From Cannabis sativa (taxonomy: Eukaryota > Streptophyta > Magnoliopsida > Rosales > Cannabaceae): a stretch of 64,000 nucleotides of DNA. Made by a program: the position numbers and the translations under genes. Of the stretch, positions 36,501 to 48,884 are shown piece by piece. The notes beneath the pieces are model-generated. The model saw only the letters and a list, made by a program, of their open reading frames with translations. It made no database searches and was not told the DNA's origin. The DNA is taken from NCBI RefSeq assembly GCF_029168945.1, contig NC_083601.1:15404160-15468159 (forward strand). Reading direction: 5' to 3'. The first letter of the stretch is position 1, and every line of letters starts with the position of its first letter.

Positions 36501-37700
36501 AACTTAAATTGAATATTTTTCTAAATATTTATTGGAAATTATTACTAAGATGGAAATAATTCATGTTATTTTCATATTCATCTAAGTAAAATTTATAAAT
36601 ATTAAATTAAAATTTATATTTAGAATTTTTCATTCTAAATTGGAAATTTTAATTAAATAAATATATATATTTAAAATAAATAGATGAAAATAAATATTAG
36701 AAGAAAATACACTTTAAATAATGAGTTTTATTATTAGGACATTCGATCTCCATTGTTGGTTTTACATAGCTTTTGTTTTAGTGAGTAATCCTCCCTAATG
36801 GAGGAACGGTCATTAGCAAGTTAGCACCGTTTAATCTCGAAAGATAAGTAGCTTTGTAAGTGTTTTATATGGTATGGATCACCCTAATGGTGGCGACTGT
36901 ATTTGACTTACAAAATATGAAACAATGGTGGAAGCTCATAAGATAGAATAGCCTTGACTCTCGCCTAAACGAGACAACGCTGGATTCCAATCTTGATCGA
37001 ATAAAAGGTTGCTAGAATGTTTAACATTTTAGATGAGCTGACAACTCTATTCAATGGATGGTAGCTTTGACTCTCGCCTAAACGGGACACTGATATCAGT
37101 TTGTTGAAGACCTTGGAAATTATTTAGGATTGTATGTTTTAGTATTTTCACTTGTCATTCCTACTTGCTATATGTTTAATAATTTCTGAATTGTTTATGA
37201 ATTTATATTGAACCATGTTATGTTATGTTATTAAATTGTAGTTTAATTTCGAATCTTCATTGTTGGTCTAACTTGGTTTGTTTTTCTAATGAGATAAATC
37301 CATAATGGATTTTCACCATTAGACATACATAATAGTGTTAGATCTCGAAAGATAAATATTGTATATGCAACATCTAGCTGTTCATCAATTGATGACACCT
37401 TAGACTAGTATTTTTACAATATGAAACAAGAAGATTGTATAAATAAGATTACTTTGACTCTCGCTAATCGAAGCATCGTTGGATTCTTATTTATAAACGA
37501 AATTATCCTTATTCCTCTTAGCTTATTCATTTCGAATTAGCTCAATAACATATCATTGGATGAATGGTCTATAAATCATTTCGTGTCATTCTATTTTTTC
37601 TCTTCAGAAATTAAATGACGCATATGATTATAATCCCGAAATTCTATTCCAAAATGATATAAATTCTCAATCTTAGAAATCTCCTACTTGTATGGGAAAA
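33536..37700 (+). other. Copia leader/gag region, very AT-rich, no readable ORF
   Basis: No gag is readable. The stretch 34000-36700 is strongly AT-rich with long T/A runs. At 33790-33960 is a short GC-rich island with GCATGCTCGG and GCATACCCCTG motifs. A duplicated block lies at 36740-37620 (separate entry). Confidence 0.6.
36740..37620 (+). repeat. Diverged tandem duplication of about 500 bp in the copia leader
   Basis: Unit 1 (36740-37245) and unit 2 (37246-37620) share TTCGA(A)TCT(C/T)CATTGTTGGT, GATCTCGAAAGATAA and CTTTGACTCTCGC(C)TAA. The last motif occurs three times (36954, 37068, 37451), so unit 1 itself contains a smaller repeat. Confidence 0.65.
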
Positions 37701-39900
37701 TCTGACTTAGAGTTTAAATTAGTAGTGGTGGTCCAAGAAAGAATTACTCATTATATTTGGTATAAATTTAAGTCTTCGACTTTAATTTTAGAATCCAAAC
37801 AGAAATTTTCTTATATTTCTAATTCCAGAATACAATACAGTTACACTTTCACAAGTGTTTAATAACCATTTTCTATCCATGGATTCAAACTGTATGGAAT
37901 ATGAGTTTAGTATTCTGTGACCAGGATCCACTTGCACTATTCTAAGAACTCTTTGATGTAACTAAACCTAAGCCATCAAAAAGACACAACCACATTTTTT
38001 TTTAATCTATGGCATTTGTATCTTGTTCATAGTGGTTTTGATAAGATCAATCTCTGCAAAGAGTTAATATGCCTATATCCACTGAAAGTAGTTCATCTCA
38101 TTCGCAGATGGATGTACATTCAGGGGTGAATATGAGTTTTTCGTTGTATTCTTAAAACGATAACTCTAGATTATACCTTATGCAAAGAAATTTGAAATGT
38201 TTGAAAAATTTCATGAATTTCTAGCAATGGTGAAAACCATTAAGGTAAGTGGTTAAAGATCTTGCGAACTGATAGGGGTGGAGAAATAGTTAGTAGATAT
38301 GCAGTTCAAAGATCATTAAATTGATTTTTGAATTTTATCCAAACTTACCTCCCCAGAAATTTCGATTTGCATATTGATGATTAGTTACTAGTCGTTGCCT
38401 AAGTCCTTCTATGGTAATACAATTTCAGAATGATGCAATGGTTGTATACTTAATGTAAATCATTACTAGATTCATGGATGACCTAATCAAAATCTTAAGA
38501 AAAGCTAGAACTGTTAACCATGGTTTGTTAGCTATTCTAAGTGATTAGGGGTGGACCATCCCATAGTCAATAGATAAGAAAGTGTTTGTTTAAACAAATA
38601 CTACTTTTCTAAGATAATGACTAAGTCTGAAAATAAAGTAGAAAATAAAGGAGATATTTTTTCTTGATTCCAAAAGTGTTCTATCATTTTATTTGACATA
38701 TGATGATCTTATTGCCTCTGTTGTCTTGTCACAACCGAAGAGATCAATACCATTTAGTTTTCTTAGACATAATTCACGGTACCTTGTCGTAGTGGGAGAG
38801 TTTCTAGGAACTCACCTTCTTATGACTTGGAAGACACTAGTGATTAAAATCCATTGTGAGTTTAAACAAGTAATGGATTGTCAAGATAAGAAACTAAGAA
38901 GAAAAGCCAAGAGAACTATGGTTTAATCCATTCACATGGAGTAACCTAAATTTTTCTATTACAAGGACATAAAAGGAAACTTTCGTTAATAAGTCTATTC
39001 AATGGACTTAACAAAACTTCCTGTTCCTAGTATTATAGGTTTGAGTTTATCTATACCTATGGCTTGTGGTATACCTGGTAATTACTTACTCTAATGCAAG
39101 TTACTTATTTTAGTAAGATGCTGAAGCATTTTCTTTCTAATGGCAATCTATAGAAGCTTCTCGACTTCTAGGCATAGATTTTATTTATCTAAGGAAAAGT
39201 CTCAACTATTCCAGAAAAGATAAAGCCATGAAAGAATTTCTTAAATCAACAGTGAGAGGTCTTAGATATGCTTTTGTATGCCTTAGACCAGACACCTACT
39301 GTTGAGTGGGAGTAATGAGTAGGTATCAGATTAATCCAGGAGAAGAACATTGGAAGACAATAAAGTAAATCTTAAGATTAAGAAGAGGAACTATATGTTA
39401 GTCGATAAGGGTGTGTTTAAAACTCTTAGACTACACCACATCAGATTTCAAGACTTGCCTTTGTGTTAGAAAGTCTACTGATAAAATGGTGATTACTTTG
39501 GGGGTGGAATAGTGATTTTGGAGAAGTGTAAAAACCTATCTGAAGTCTTTAGGTCTACCAGAAAGGGACTGAATGTTAAAGTTGCAGGAAAGGTACTTAT
39601 TCAATCTAAGGAAAGTTCTATACAACTGTGGCACCGTTCCAACCTGCCTTAACTACTAGGGTTACTTCCTGAATAACCAAGAAGTAGTTGCCAAAGGTAT
39701 AGAATCCAGTATCCCAAAAGAGTAGACATATAGAGAGGAATTTCACATTATCAATGATTTTGTGATTAAGGAAGAGTAATGGTGGAAAAGAGGTTGTGTT
39801 TAATTCAACCTGTCAGATCCTATTACGAGGAGTTTACTACTACTACTACACTTGATTTGTAAATCAAGGTGTTGAGATTATTTGAAATGCACATTTTGTT
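37700..39900 (+). pseudogene. Ty1/copia pol, heavily decayed
   Basis: Short in-frame islands separated by many stops and shifts. Integrase: LRTDRGGEIVSRYAV near 38255-38300, with the Asp of the copia DRGGE motif. RNase H: YQINPGEEHWKTIK near 39325-39370 and KSTDKMVITLG / WFWRSVK near 39470-39530, in the order expected of a copia RNase H. The 77-codon frame at 38693-38926 lies between and shows no clear domain. Catalytic RT motifs could not be read. Confidence 0.7.
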
Positions 39901-39910
39901 TTATATTAGT

Positions 39911-39923
39911 GCAAGTGGGAGTT
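39911..39923 (+). promoter_or_regulatory. Copia polypurine tract
   Basis: GCAAGTGGGAGTT immediately before the 3' LTR start, the usual copia form of the plus-strand primer. Confidence 0.85.
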
Positions 39924-41816
39924 TGTTGGGTTTTATGCCCTAAATAAAACTCATTTCAATATAATCAGATTTACATATTAATATAGATCAGAAATAACAT
40001 TTAATGTTGCATGGTTCACATGATTTATATCATGATTATATGTACATAATGTATGAATACTATTTAAGTCCAGAACATATCAATTTGTTAATGATTATAG
40101 TGTTGTCAACACAGTGGAATATAATCTTAATTATATGTTCGAAAGTTTATTCCCTGATTTGTCAGAACGCTGGATTTAGACTGACATGGTATAATCAGCG
40201 ATAGGTATTCTTACACCTTGGATAAGTGTTATGTCCTTTCCAGGATATTGGCAAAGTTTACCAGCATCAGATGTATGGAGTATACATCGGAAGGGACCGA
40301 TATTGAACTTTGATTAGATATATTAGAATTTACCGTAATATCTATTCAATTCAATATCACCTGTCGATCCTAGATCAAATGATCTTAATCCTGATATGAT
40401 TAGGTTCAATCTCAAGAGTGTTATTTGTGTTCTTTGATTTGTTAGTTAAGCCTACTTTTGGGTCAGGGTTATACGTACATTTTGGGAACACGGTAGTGCA
40501 ATTGAGTGGGAACGCTAACATAAATATGGAATCTATAGCTTCTATCTGGCGAATAGAAAGTAAAGGATGATTTCCTTCGAGCTTAACCAAACGAAAATAA
40601 ATGGTGGAGATCTCATTTCACTTAGCTGAAATATCATTTATACAGGGTTAAGTGTTTTAAGGATAAAATACATTATAGGGTGTTACGGTAATTTAATCCC
40701 TTTTTAGTGTAAATCATCTATATAGAGGATCATTGATCACATTAGGGTTATAACAATGGATAACTAATGACGTGTCTATATCATGGAACATATAAAGCGT
40801 TCTATATACTGAGAGTGCAATTCTAAGTTCTATGCATGGATTCAACGAAAAATTAATAAGTCAGTGAATTTAAGATATAAATTCTTGATCTACTTATTGA
40901 AAGCTCGGATATATAGACCCATGGTCCCCATACTAGTTGAGACCATACTGCTTGTAAGACTCAGTTAATTGATTTTGATTAATCAATTATAATTCTAAAG
41001 TTAGACTATGTCTACTTTGTGAATTTTCACTAAGCAAGGGCAAAATTGTAAAGAAAAGAGATTCTAGGTTTATTTATTAATTAAGAGACTTTATATGTCT
41101 AATTAATTAATATATTAAATGACAAAATTATTTAATAATTAGTTTTATTTATTAAATAATTAGAATTGGCATTTAAATGGTTGAATTTGAAAATTGGCGT
41201 TTTTGAGAAAATCAGATGCAGGAATGATAAAACAAACAAAATTGCATAAGTGAGGCCCATTATCCAAAGCCCATGGCCGGCCACACTTATAGGGTTTTAT
41301 CATTTATTTTTTCATTATTTTAATGCCAAATAATTCTAACATAAACCTAGGTGGTTACCTATAAATAGATAGTGATGGCTCTCATTCACACTTAACTTTG
41401 TGAACTTCTGTCAGATGAAAACTGAGCCTCTATCTTTTCTCTATAGGCCGAACCTCTTCCCTTCTCTTTTCTTCTCTAAATTTCGAATTCCTTAAGTGAA
41501 TGAGTGAGTGCCCACACACATCAAGTGGTATCTCAATCATAGTGTGTAAGACTGTGGAAAATCAACCAACAAGAAGGAGATTCAGCATCAAAGGAAGGAG
41601 AGAAAGAGATCCCGGTTCAGATATTGATAATGCTCTGCTACAGAAAGGAATCAAGGGCTAGATATCTGAACGGAAGGAGTCATTATATTCCGTTGCACCC
41701 AATGTAAGGTTTCCTAAACTTTATATGTGTTTATTTCATTGTTTTAGAATTCATATTAGGATGTTAATGAAACATACTTGTTAGTAAATCTAGATCCTTT
41801 TAAAATATATCCAACA
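39924..41816 (+). repeat. 3' LTR of the copia element
   Basis: 1893 bp, TGTTGGGTTTTATGCCC to ATATCCAACA; the best reference copy of this LTR family in the window. CTATAAATAGATAGTG near 41360 is a probable TATA box. The 71-codon minus-strand frame at 40590-40375 is the family's recurring chance ORF. Confidence 0.93.
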
Positions 41817-41821
41817 CTCAT

Positions 41822-42313
41822 ATAGTACAATTAAGCTAAAATCTAACCATCTTAGGATTTAGATCGACATAAGATCAACTAAGAGACGTCGACTTAGAAA
41901 AGGCATAGTGGTAAGTTTATGATATCTTTTCTACTGTCAATATCAGTCCAGTCCCATGTATAGCCGATACATCTGATACAAGTTTACTTTCTAATACCCT
42001 AGACAGAACATTCCACTTATACGGGTGTAAGTAAACCACATCGTTGATTATGACGTCAGTATAAATCCAATATACTGATAAATTGTTTGACTAAATAGTT
42101 TGAAACACATAATCATGATTATTTATTACTGTGTAGACAATACTATAATCTTGAGTAACTATATGTTCATGATTTAATAGAATTTATATATTAAACATAT
42201 AATCATGAAAATAATCATGTGAATCATGCAACATAAAATGATTTTGTATCTCTATTAATTAGTAAATAAGATTATATTGAAATGAGTTTTATTTAGGGTA
42301 TAAAATTTTAACA
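41822..42313 (-). repeat. Old copia LTR, right portion
   Basis: Continues the LTR broken at 23379. It is diverged and ends GAGTTTTATTTAGGGTATAAAATTTTAACA, the degenerate reverse complement of the family start. Adjacent 41817-41821 is the CTCAT duplicate of the copia insertion. Confidence 0.75.
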
Positions 42314-43955
42314 ATTGCATGTTACTATTACCTAACATCAAATATAAATGGGTCAATTAATGTCAATTTTGTGTTACAAGGATTGATTTTAACCCAACCA
42401 AATTAGTTTTGTTCAAATATAATTCGTATTAAATTCGTGTAGTGTTCTTACATGAATTTCCACCTGAGAATAGAGTTTTTTTTTTTTTCAAAGATACTAA
42501 GGCCATGTTTGATGGACTAGATATTTCATGGGATTGAAAAAATTAAGCCTTGACCCATATTTGGGGCCATAATTATACTATGGGTAAAACAGTGAATATA
42601 ATATCCCACCATGAACTTGGGTTAAAATAAGTCTTGGACAAGCAAAACTTAAAATTTTAATTTTATAATACATTAAATTATTTATTCAAATTATAATTTA
42701 AAATTATACATAAATAATTTATTCTAATGTTTTGTGAATTATATTTCAATTATTTTAAAATTAAAGTCAATAATTATGAAATTTTTACATAAAAATTAAA
42801 AAAAAAAAGCAACTTATTTACTAAAATACTTACTGTTGACACTAAAAATTAGTCAACATTGACTCACTAGATTGGAGAGATAAGTAATGAGTTAAGTAAG
42901 TAATAAAGGGGGACACACAAAATTTATAGCAGTTCACTCTCTATGTCAAAATGGTAATGAAACGTCTAATTCAAGTTTTTATTTCTTACAAGAATTATAA
43001 GAGAATTGACTAAGAAAAGAGCTCAGATTTCTAGAGAGAAAAATTAATAGAGATGCTTTGACCTTATGAATACTATTCAGAATGAGAAAAATGAGCTAGT
43101 GAAGCTACCCTTTGATAGGGAAGGATGTCCATTAAAATATTAATAAAATAATACAAAAATGTGAAAAAATATTTGTGGGCTCATCTTGGCCATTGATGAT
43201 GATCTAATGGCTAAAATAACTTTGGATGATAATCGTCAACTTTCGGAGCTCAAATTGCATCCGTTGGATTGTTTTTCAGGCATTTTGCGAATAAATATTG
43301 CTCTTGAAAGAGCTTGAAATCTTCCAAATTACGAAATGCGTGTGAGATAGTTCTTGAAAGAGCTTGAAATGATCTTTAAAATACAAGTTGACTCGTATTA
43401 ATCAGATCAATATTGAATGAGTTATGATCGTTTTACTGAAGGATGTTTAGCAACCAGCTCCCAGGTTGACATTCTGATGTCAACTTGGATGTTGTATCAA
43501 TGGGAAACGTGCTTGATTTATATTTTTTGATGTCTAAGTGATATTTTCACATCACTTAATCAATTTCTTAATTATGGTGAAGTCGTCTGCCAGTTCTCAG
43601 AAATGTTACTTTCCGTGAAATTTGGTAGACTCAAAACTTCTTGATTTACAACTAATTTGTTAGTACTTCGCTTTACCGAAAAGGTGAAATATCAAAGAAT
43701 AAATTTGACTCATCATAATCATTAGTTCTTGTTGAATACAAAAAAATATCAGATGCTCGAGATGGAACTAGAATTTAATAAGCCGAACTCAGCGCACTAG
43801 GCTATACATCAACCTAGGCGCTAAGTGCTCCTTAGTGAGCTTCTCGTGACTCATTTTATTAAAGCATTGAAGATTGTGAACAAGGTCTCATACCCTGTCT
43901 TGGATCAAAATCAAAAGAATGACTGGAGTAGAATATGTCTTTGAGGAGAAAAAAC
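42314..43955. other. Non-coding repeat-derived DNA
   Basis: No gene seen. A GGCCATGTTTGATGG segment near 42503 looks like a PIF/hAT MITE end without a visible partner. From about 42834 (TGTTGACACTAAAAATTAGTC) the sequence has LTR-like character (CACACAAAATTTATAGCAGTTCACTC near 42911) and may be one old LTR continuing after the solo LTR to about 46400. Confidence 0.4.
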
Positions 43956-45850
43956 TGTGGGAAATTATTTTACCAGGATCTTAGATCTACTCACAAGTAT
44001 GTTGATTAACACCCTAAATATGAACTTTCTAAAACGATGAAATAAACACATATAAAGTTTAGGAAACCTTACATTGGGTGCAGCGCAATATAATGACTCC
44101 TTCCGTTTAGATATCTAGCCCTTGATTCCTTTCTGTAGCAGAGCATTATCAATATCTAAACCTGGATCTCTTTCTCTGAATCTTTGATGCTGAAACTCCT
44201 TTTTGCTGAAAATCTTTCTTCACGATCTTCCTCACTATGATTGAGGTATCACTTGCTGTATGTGGGCACTACTCTCACACTAAGGATTTCGAAATTCAAG
44301 AGGGAAGAAAGAGAGAGGGAGTGGTCAGCCAGATAGGGAGAGAGAAGGCTCAGGTTTTTCTCTGAAGGAAAAATAGAAAATTTAAGTGTAATTTTCCTGA
44401 AGCCTTCACTATCTATTTATAGCATTCCACTAGGGTTAGGTTTGAATTATTTGGCATTAAAATAATGAAAATATCAGTTTAAATTTCCTACAAAAGTGGC
44501 CGGCCCTATACAAGTGGATTTGGGCCTCACTTTTTGCAATTTTGCAGTTTTATCTTTTCTGCATCCGATTTTCTCAAAAACGCTAATTTTCTAATTCAAC
44601 CATTTAAATGCCAATTCTAACTATATAATAACTATAAATAATTATTAAATAATATTGTCATTTATCATATTTATTAATTGAACCATACAAAGTATCATAA
44701 TTAACAAATACGCCCCTCAAACTCTTTCTTTACAATTTCGCCCTTACTTAGTGAAAAATTCACAAATAGACATAGTCTAATTTGAGAATTATAATTGATT
44801 AATCAAAACCAATTATATGAGTCTTACAAGCAATATTATCTCAACTAGTGGGGGGACCATGGGTCTATATAACTGAGCTTCCAATAAGTAGATCAAGAAT
44901 TTATTACTAAAATTCACTAACTTATTAATTCTTCGTTGAATCCACGCATAGAACTTAGAATTGCACTCTCAGTATATAGAATGCTCTATATGTTCCACCA
45001 TATATACACATCATTAGTTATCCATTGTTATAATCCTAATTTGATCAATGATCCTCTATATGAATGATCTACACTGTAAAGAGATTAGATTACCGTTACA
45101 CCCTACAATGTATTTAATCCTTAAAACACTTAACCCCGTATAAATGATATTTCAACTTATGTGAAATGAGATCTCCACCATTTATTTTCGTTTGGTCAAG
45201 CTCGAAGGAGATCATCCTTTACTTACTATTCGCCAGATAGAAGCTATAGATTCCATGTTTATGTTAGCGCTCCCACTCAATTGCACTACCGTGTTCCCAA
45301 AATGTACGTATCACCCTGACCTAAAAGTAGGCTTAACTAACAAATCAAAGAACACAAATAGCCTCTTGAGATCGAGCCTAATCATAACAGGATTAAGATC
45401 ATTTGATCTAGGATCAACTAGGCGATATTAACTTGAATAGATATTACGGTAAGTTTAATAAATCTAAGTCAAAGTTAATTATCGGTCCCTTTTGATGCAT
45501 ACTCCATGCATCCAACCTGAGCTTTACTTTAGCCAATGCTCTGGAAAGAACATAGCATTTCTCCAAATGCAAGTAAACTCTGTTGTAGATTATCATATCA
45601 GTAAAACCCTGTGTCTGATAAATCTAGGAAACTTTGTTCACATAGTCATGTTTACTTTCCAATGTGTTGACAACATAATAAACAGGATCAAGTATGTAAA
45701 AAGGGTTTAAGATGAATTCATACATTATGTACATATAATCATGAAATAAATCATGTGAACCATGCAAGATTAAATGTTATTTCTGATCTATATTAATAAG
45801 TAAATCTGATTATATTGAAATGAATTTTATTTAGGGCATAAAACCCAACA
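43956..45850 (-). mobile_element. Solo LTR, 1.9-kb copia family, copy 3
   Basis: Starts TGTGGGAAATTATTTTACC (one change from TGTTGG) and ends GGCATAAAACCCAACA. The duplication AAAAC lies at 43951-43955 and 45851-45855. No internal sequence. Confidence 0.9.
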
Positions 45851-45865
45851 AAAACATGCAAACTA

Positions 45866-46110
45866 TGTTGTATGTCAACCTAGGCAGAGGGCCCATCACC
45901 AATGTCAACCTAGGTACTGGGTCCCTATTTCGGCCCTCAAATGGTCTCGTTTGCTTCCCAAGAACACTTGTATCTTTGCTATTTTTGTAAAAACAAATAC
46001 CCCAGAGACTTCTCGGGAAAAATACTTGGAACTTGCCCAGGTTCACAAAATGTCAACATGGGCATTGGGACCTAGTATCAGGTTAACCTAGGTGTTGGGT
46101 CCCAGTTTGA
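45866..46110. repeat. Degenerate minisatellite with GTCAACCTAGG core
   Basis: Units at about 45874, 45902, 46052 and 46083 share TGTCAACCTAGG(C/T)A-like and (T/G)TGGG(T/A)CCC(A/T) parts. Related CCAGGTTGACATT and ATCAACCTAGGCGC occur at 43464 and 43788, across the solo LTR, which suggests one host repeat split by it. Confidence 0.55.
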
Positions 46111-46539
46111 CCACCAGATGACTCCATTTGACTCCCTGAAGTAGTTGCATCTTAATTGTTGATGGAAATGAAGAATATGCCCAAAAGAATTCATGAGAAG
46201 TGTCATTGGAAACTCGTTTTTCTGTTTTAGAAACTAAATTCTAAATCTTCAACTGTGGTAGAATCCGTTCGATTCTCTAGTTTTTGGTGGTGGAGATCTC
46301 ATATCCAGAGTCTATTTGAGCTGCTAGTCGCCGGATGTGTAACTGGTGAACGGAAGTCGGTAGGTAGATTATTAAGAGGTAACACAAGTAAAGTACTTGA
46401 ATAAAGGAGAAGAAATAGCTTTCAGAATTTTTTTTTTTTGAAAAATTTTATCTAAATATCAAATTTAGGCTTTAAAAATTAAATTTACACATATGGCATA
46501 GAAAATACTATAAAATAATTTAAAAACTAAATGATCTAT

Positions 46540-46796
46540 TCTACATAAAATGTGGCTATATAACAGAATCTTGGTTTATGAGAAATTATTGGGTGACTTT
46601 TTTTTTTAAATAAAAAAAATAACAAATTATTAGATGTTGTCACATTAAGGGTCAGCATCCATGTAGTTAGTTAAACCTAAATATAATTAATCCACCTAAA
46701 GTGTTGCAATTAATAATAAATTTGTTCATATTATTTATTTTTTTATTAAAAATTATTTTCAAATTTTGATATTTAAAATTAGTTAAATTTTAAATC
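46540..46796 (-). repeat. Dispersed repeat, copy B
   Basis: Reverse-complement match to 17998-18250 (ATAAAATGTGGCTATATAAC, GGTCAGCATCCATGTAGTTA, CTAAATATAATTAATCCACC). Some 28 kb separates the two. Confidence 0.8.
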
Positions 46797-47729
46797 TGAA
46801 GAAGTATGAGGCGGTCTAAAATTTCTCCAAAGCTATTTTTCTTTTTTCTCCTTAATTCTATCAATTTTTAATATTTTATTAAAGCATAAATTTACAAATT
46901 AATATTTTACTATTATTTAATTTTCTATAAAAATATAAAATATTTAAAAAAAAGTTAAAAAATAAAAAATAAATTCCAAAAAAATATATCTAACTTTTCT
47001 AATACGTATACATGTATACATAAAAAATTTTCTTTCATATTTTTACCGATCCCATAAACTATATGTTATATAAAATCTTTCTTTTCTCTCATCTGCTTAT
47101 TTTCTTCATATATTCAAAACAATTTTCAACTTATATATTATATAAAACCTTTCTTTTCTCTCATTTGCCTAATTTTCACTTGTATTATTATAAAATAAAT
47201 GACCAGTTTCAATCATGGTATGAAAATACACCTTTTATTTGAATTTAGTATAAAATTAAAGATTAAAAAATTTCATTACAGTTTATCATTAAAATATCAT
47301 ATTATATACATTTCGATTCATGTTGCTCTTATTTTTTGATTTAACTATATGTTCTCTTTACTTTATAAATTATTGATTTAAGCTAAAGATCCAATCTTTA
47401 TTTTTTTATGAGTATAATATAGAGTATAACAAGTTTTTTATTTTTATGAGAAGTGATCAAGCAATTCCAGTAAGCATTCAACAAATCACATATTTTTTTT
47501 TCCAACTTTTATTAATTTATTTATTTGTTTAGATTTAATCAATTTAATATTTGAATTGTGTTTATAGAGGTATATATATACTAACCTAAAATAATTTTGC
47601 AGATATTGTTCTCTAAAATGCATACATCATGTTAAGTGTTTTCCTCATATGATTATAGAGATATAAATATAATAAGTAGTTAATTATTTAATACCTGATA
47701 TGAATTTTTTCGTAATGAACTTTAATAAT
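46797..47729. other. AT-rich spacer
   Basis: No gene, RNA or recognisable repeat terminus was found; long A/T runs only. Confidence 0.6.
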
Positions 47730-48884
47730 AGGGAAAAAATAGGAAAATTTCAAAAAGGGTAAAATATTACAATATTACTATGGGCCGGCCCAATCAACAT
47801 TTATACATCCCACATTGAAAATATTACAAAAATACCACCTGGCCTATACCTTAAGCTGCACGTCACGAACGGAGACGATGAAGAAACCTCCATCGATCCA
47901 ATCTACTACGCAACCAGAATGAAACCAGATCGAGCGTAGAACAACCATAAATTCCTAGGAAATTTGATTGGAAAAGAAGAACTCCAAGGATCTAAACAGA
48001 AAATTACAAAAAAAAAAAAAAAACAGAAAAACCGTGAAGAAACTGAAATTAAACATTTGATTTCAGTTTTTATCATTCAAAATCGCTCAATTGAGCCTTG
48101 AAAATCCAGATTGAAGCAATGTAATTAAACAGATCTGGAGCTCCCCCTCGAATCCAAAAAAAGGTATGATATGAAAAAATTTTCACCAATGAATATACGT
48201 TATATTCAGTTGCATTTCTGGTTGATTCACTGGTGTACAACAGGCAATTCAGATTCTTAAAAACAAAAAATAAGATCTGATTCTAATTAAGGAACCACAT
48301 GTTACGAATAAGGCTGTTTTTAATTTTGTGCGTTGCCTTACAGTTGCAATATCGTTTTAAATTGGTTTACGAATTATGAAGGAGTGTCACTTGACGTGTA
48401 CCAAAAACTAGCAGATATACAAGGTACGATTTATGTAAATGGTGGCAAATTAGTTTTATAATAGTTGGAAATTGATCTGATTCAAATAAACATGATGAAA
48501 AGTCACAATGAGAAACAACTATGTTAATTTGAGTAAAGAGTTGTGGTTTTTAAGTTGATTTACAGTTGCATAATTATTTTATAATAGTTTAATTACATTT
48601 TTTGCAGGAATTTATTTTGGAAAAGAGAAAGTAGAAAACACTTTGAGAAATGGTTAGTTTCTGAAATATTTTTTGACGTTTCTTAATAGTTTTATTTTAG
48701 TTTCCTTATAGTTTATTAACAGCAAAAAAATAAAATAAAAATGGCAAAAGCAGGAATCAGGACAGGAAATACAATGCTTGAACAAAGGGACAAAAATAGA
48801 AGTAAGTTTGTACTCTATTTCATAACAAAATCAAACCAGTTTTAAAATCGTTGCCTTGCACTAATAACCATTTCAAAATCACAG

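Larger units (their letters stand above)
23380..41816 (+). mobile_element. Complete Ty1/copia element carrying a nested chromovirus
   Basis: The element has a 5' LTR (23380-23484 plus 32790-33515), primer-binding region (33516 on), a decayed interior (33516-39923), polypurine tract (39911-39923) and 3' LTR (39924-41816). The duplication CTCAT is present on both sides (23375-23379, 41817-41821). The 5' LTR is split by a Tekay-type element and lacks 1062 bp corresponding to 40029-41090 of the 3' LTR. Without the nested element the copia is about 9.1 kb. RNase H and integrase traces place it in Ty1/copia; LTR length suggests an Angela/Tork-like lineage (tentative). Confidence 0.9.

Noticed and set aside
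38693..38926. 77-codon ORF as an independent gene
   Set aside because: Lies in the decayed pol of the copia element between integrase and RNase H traces; remnant or chance.
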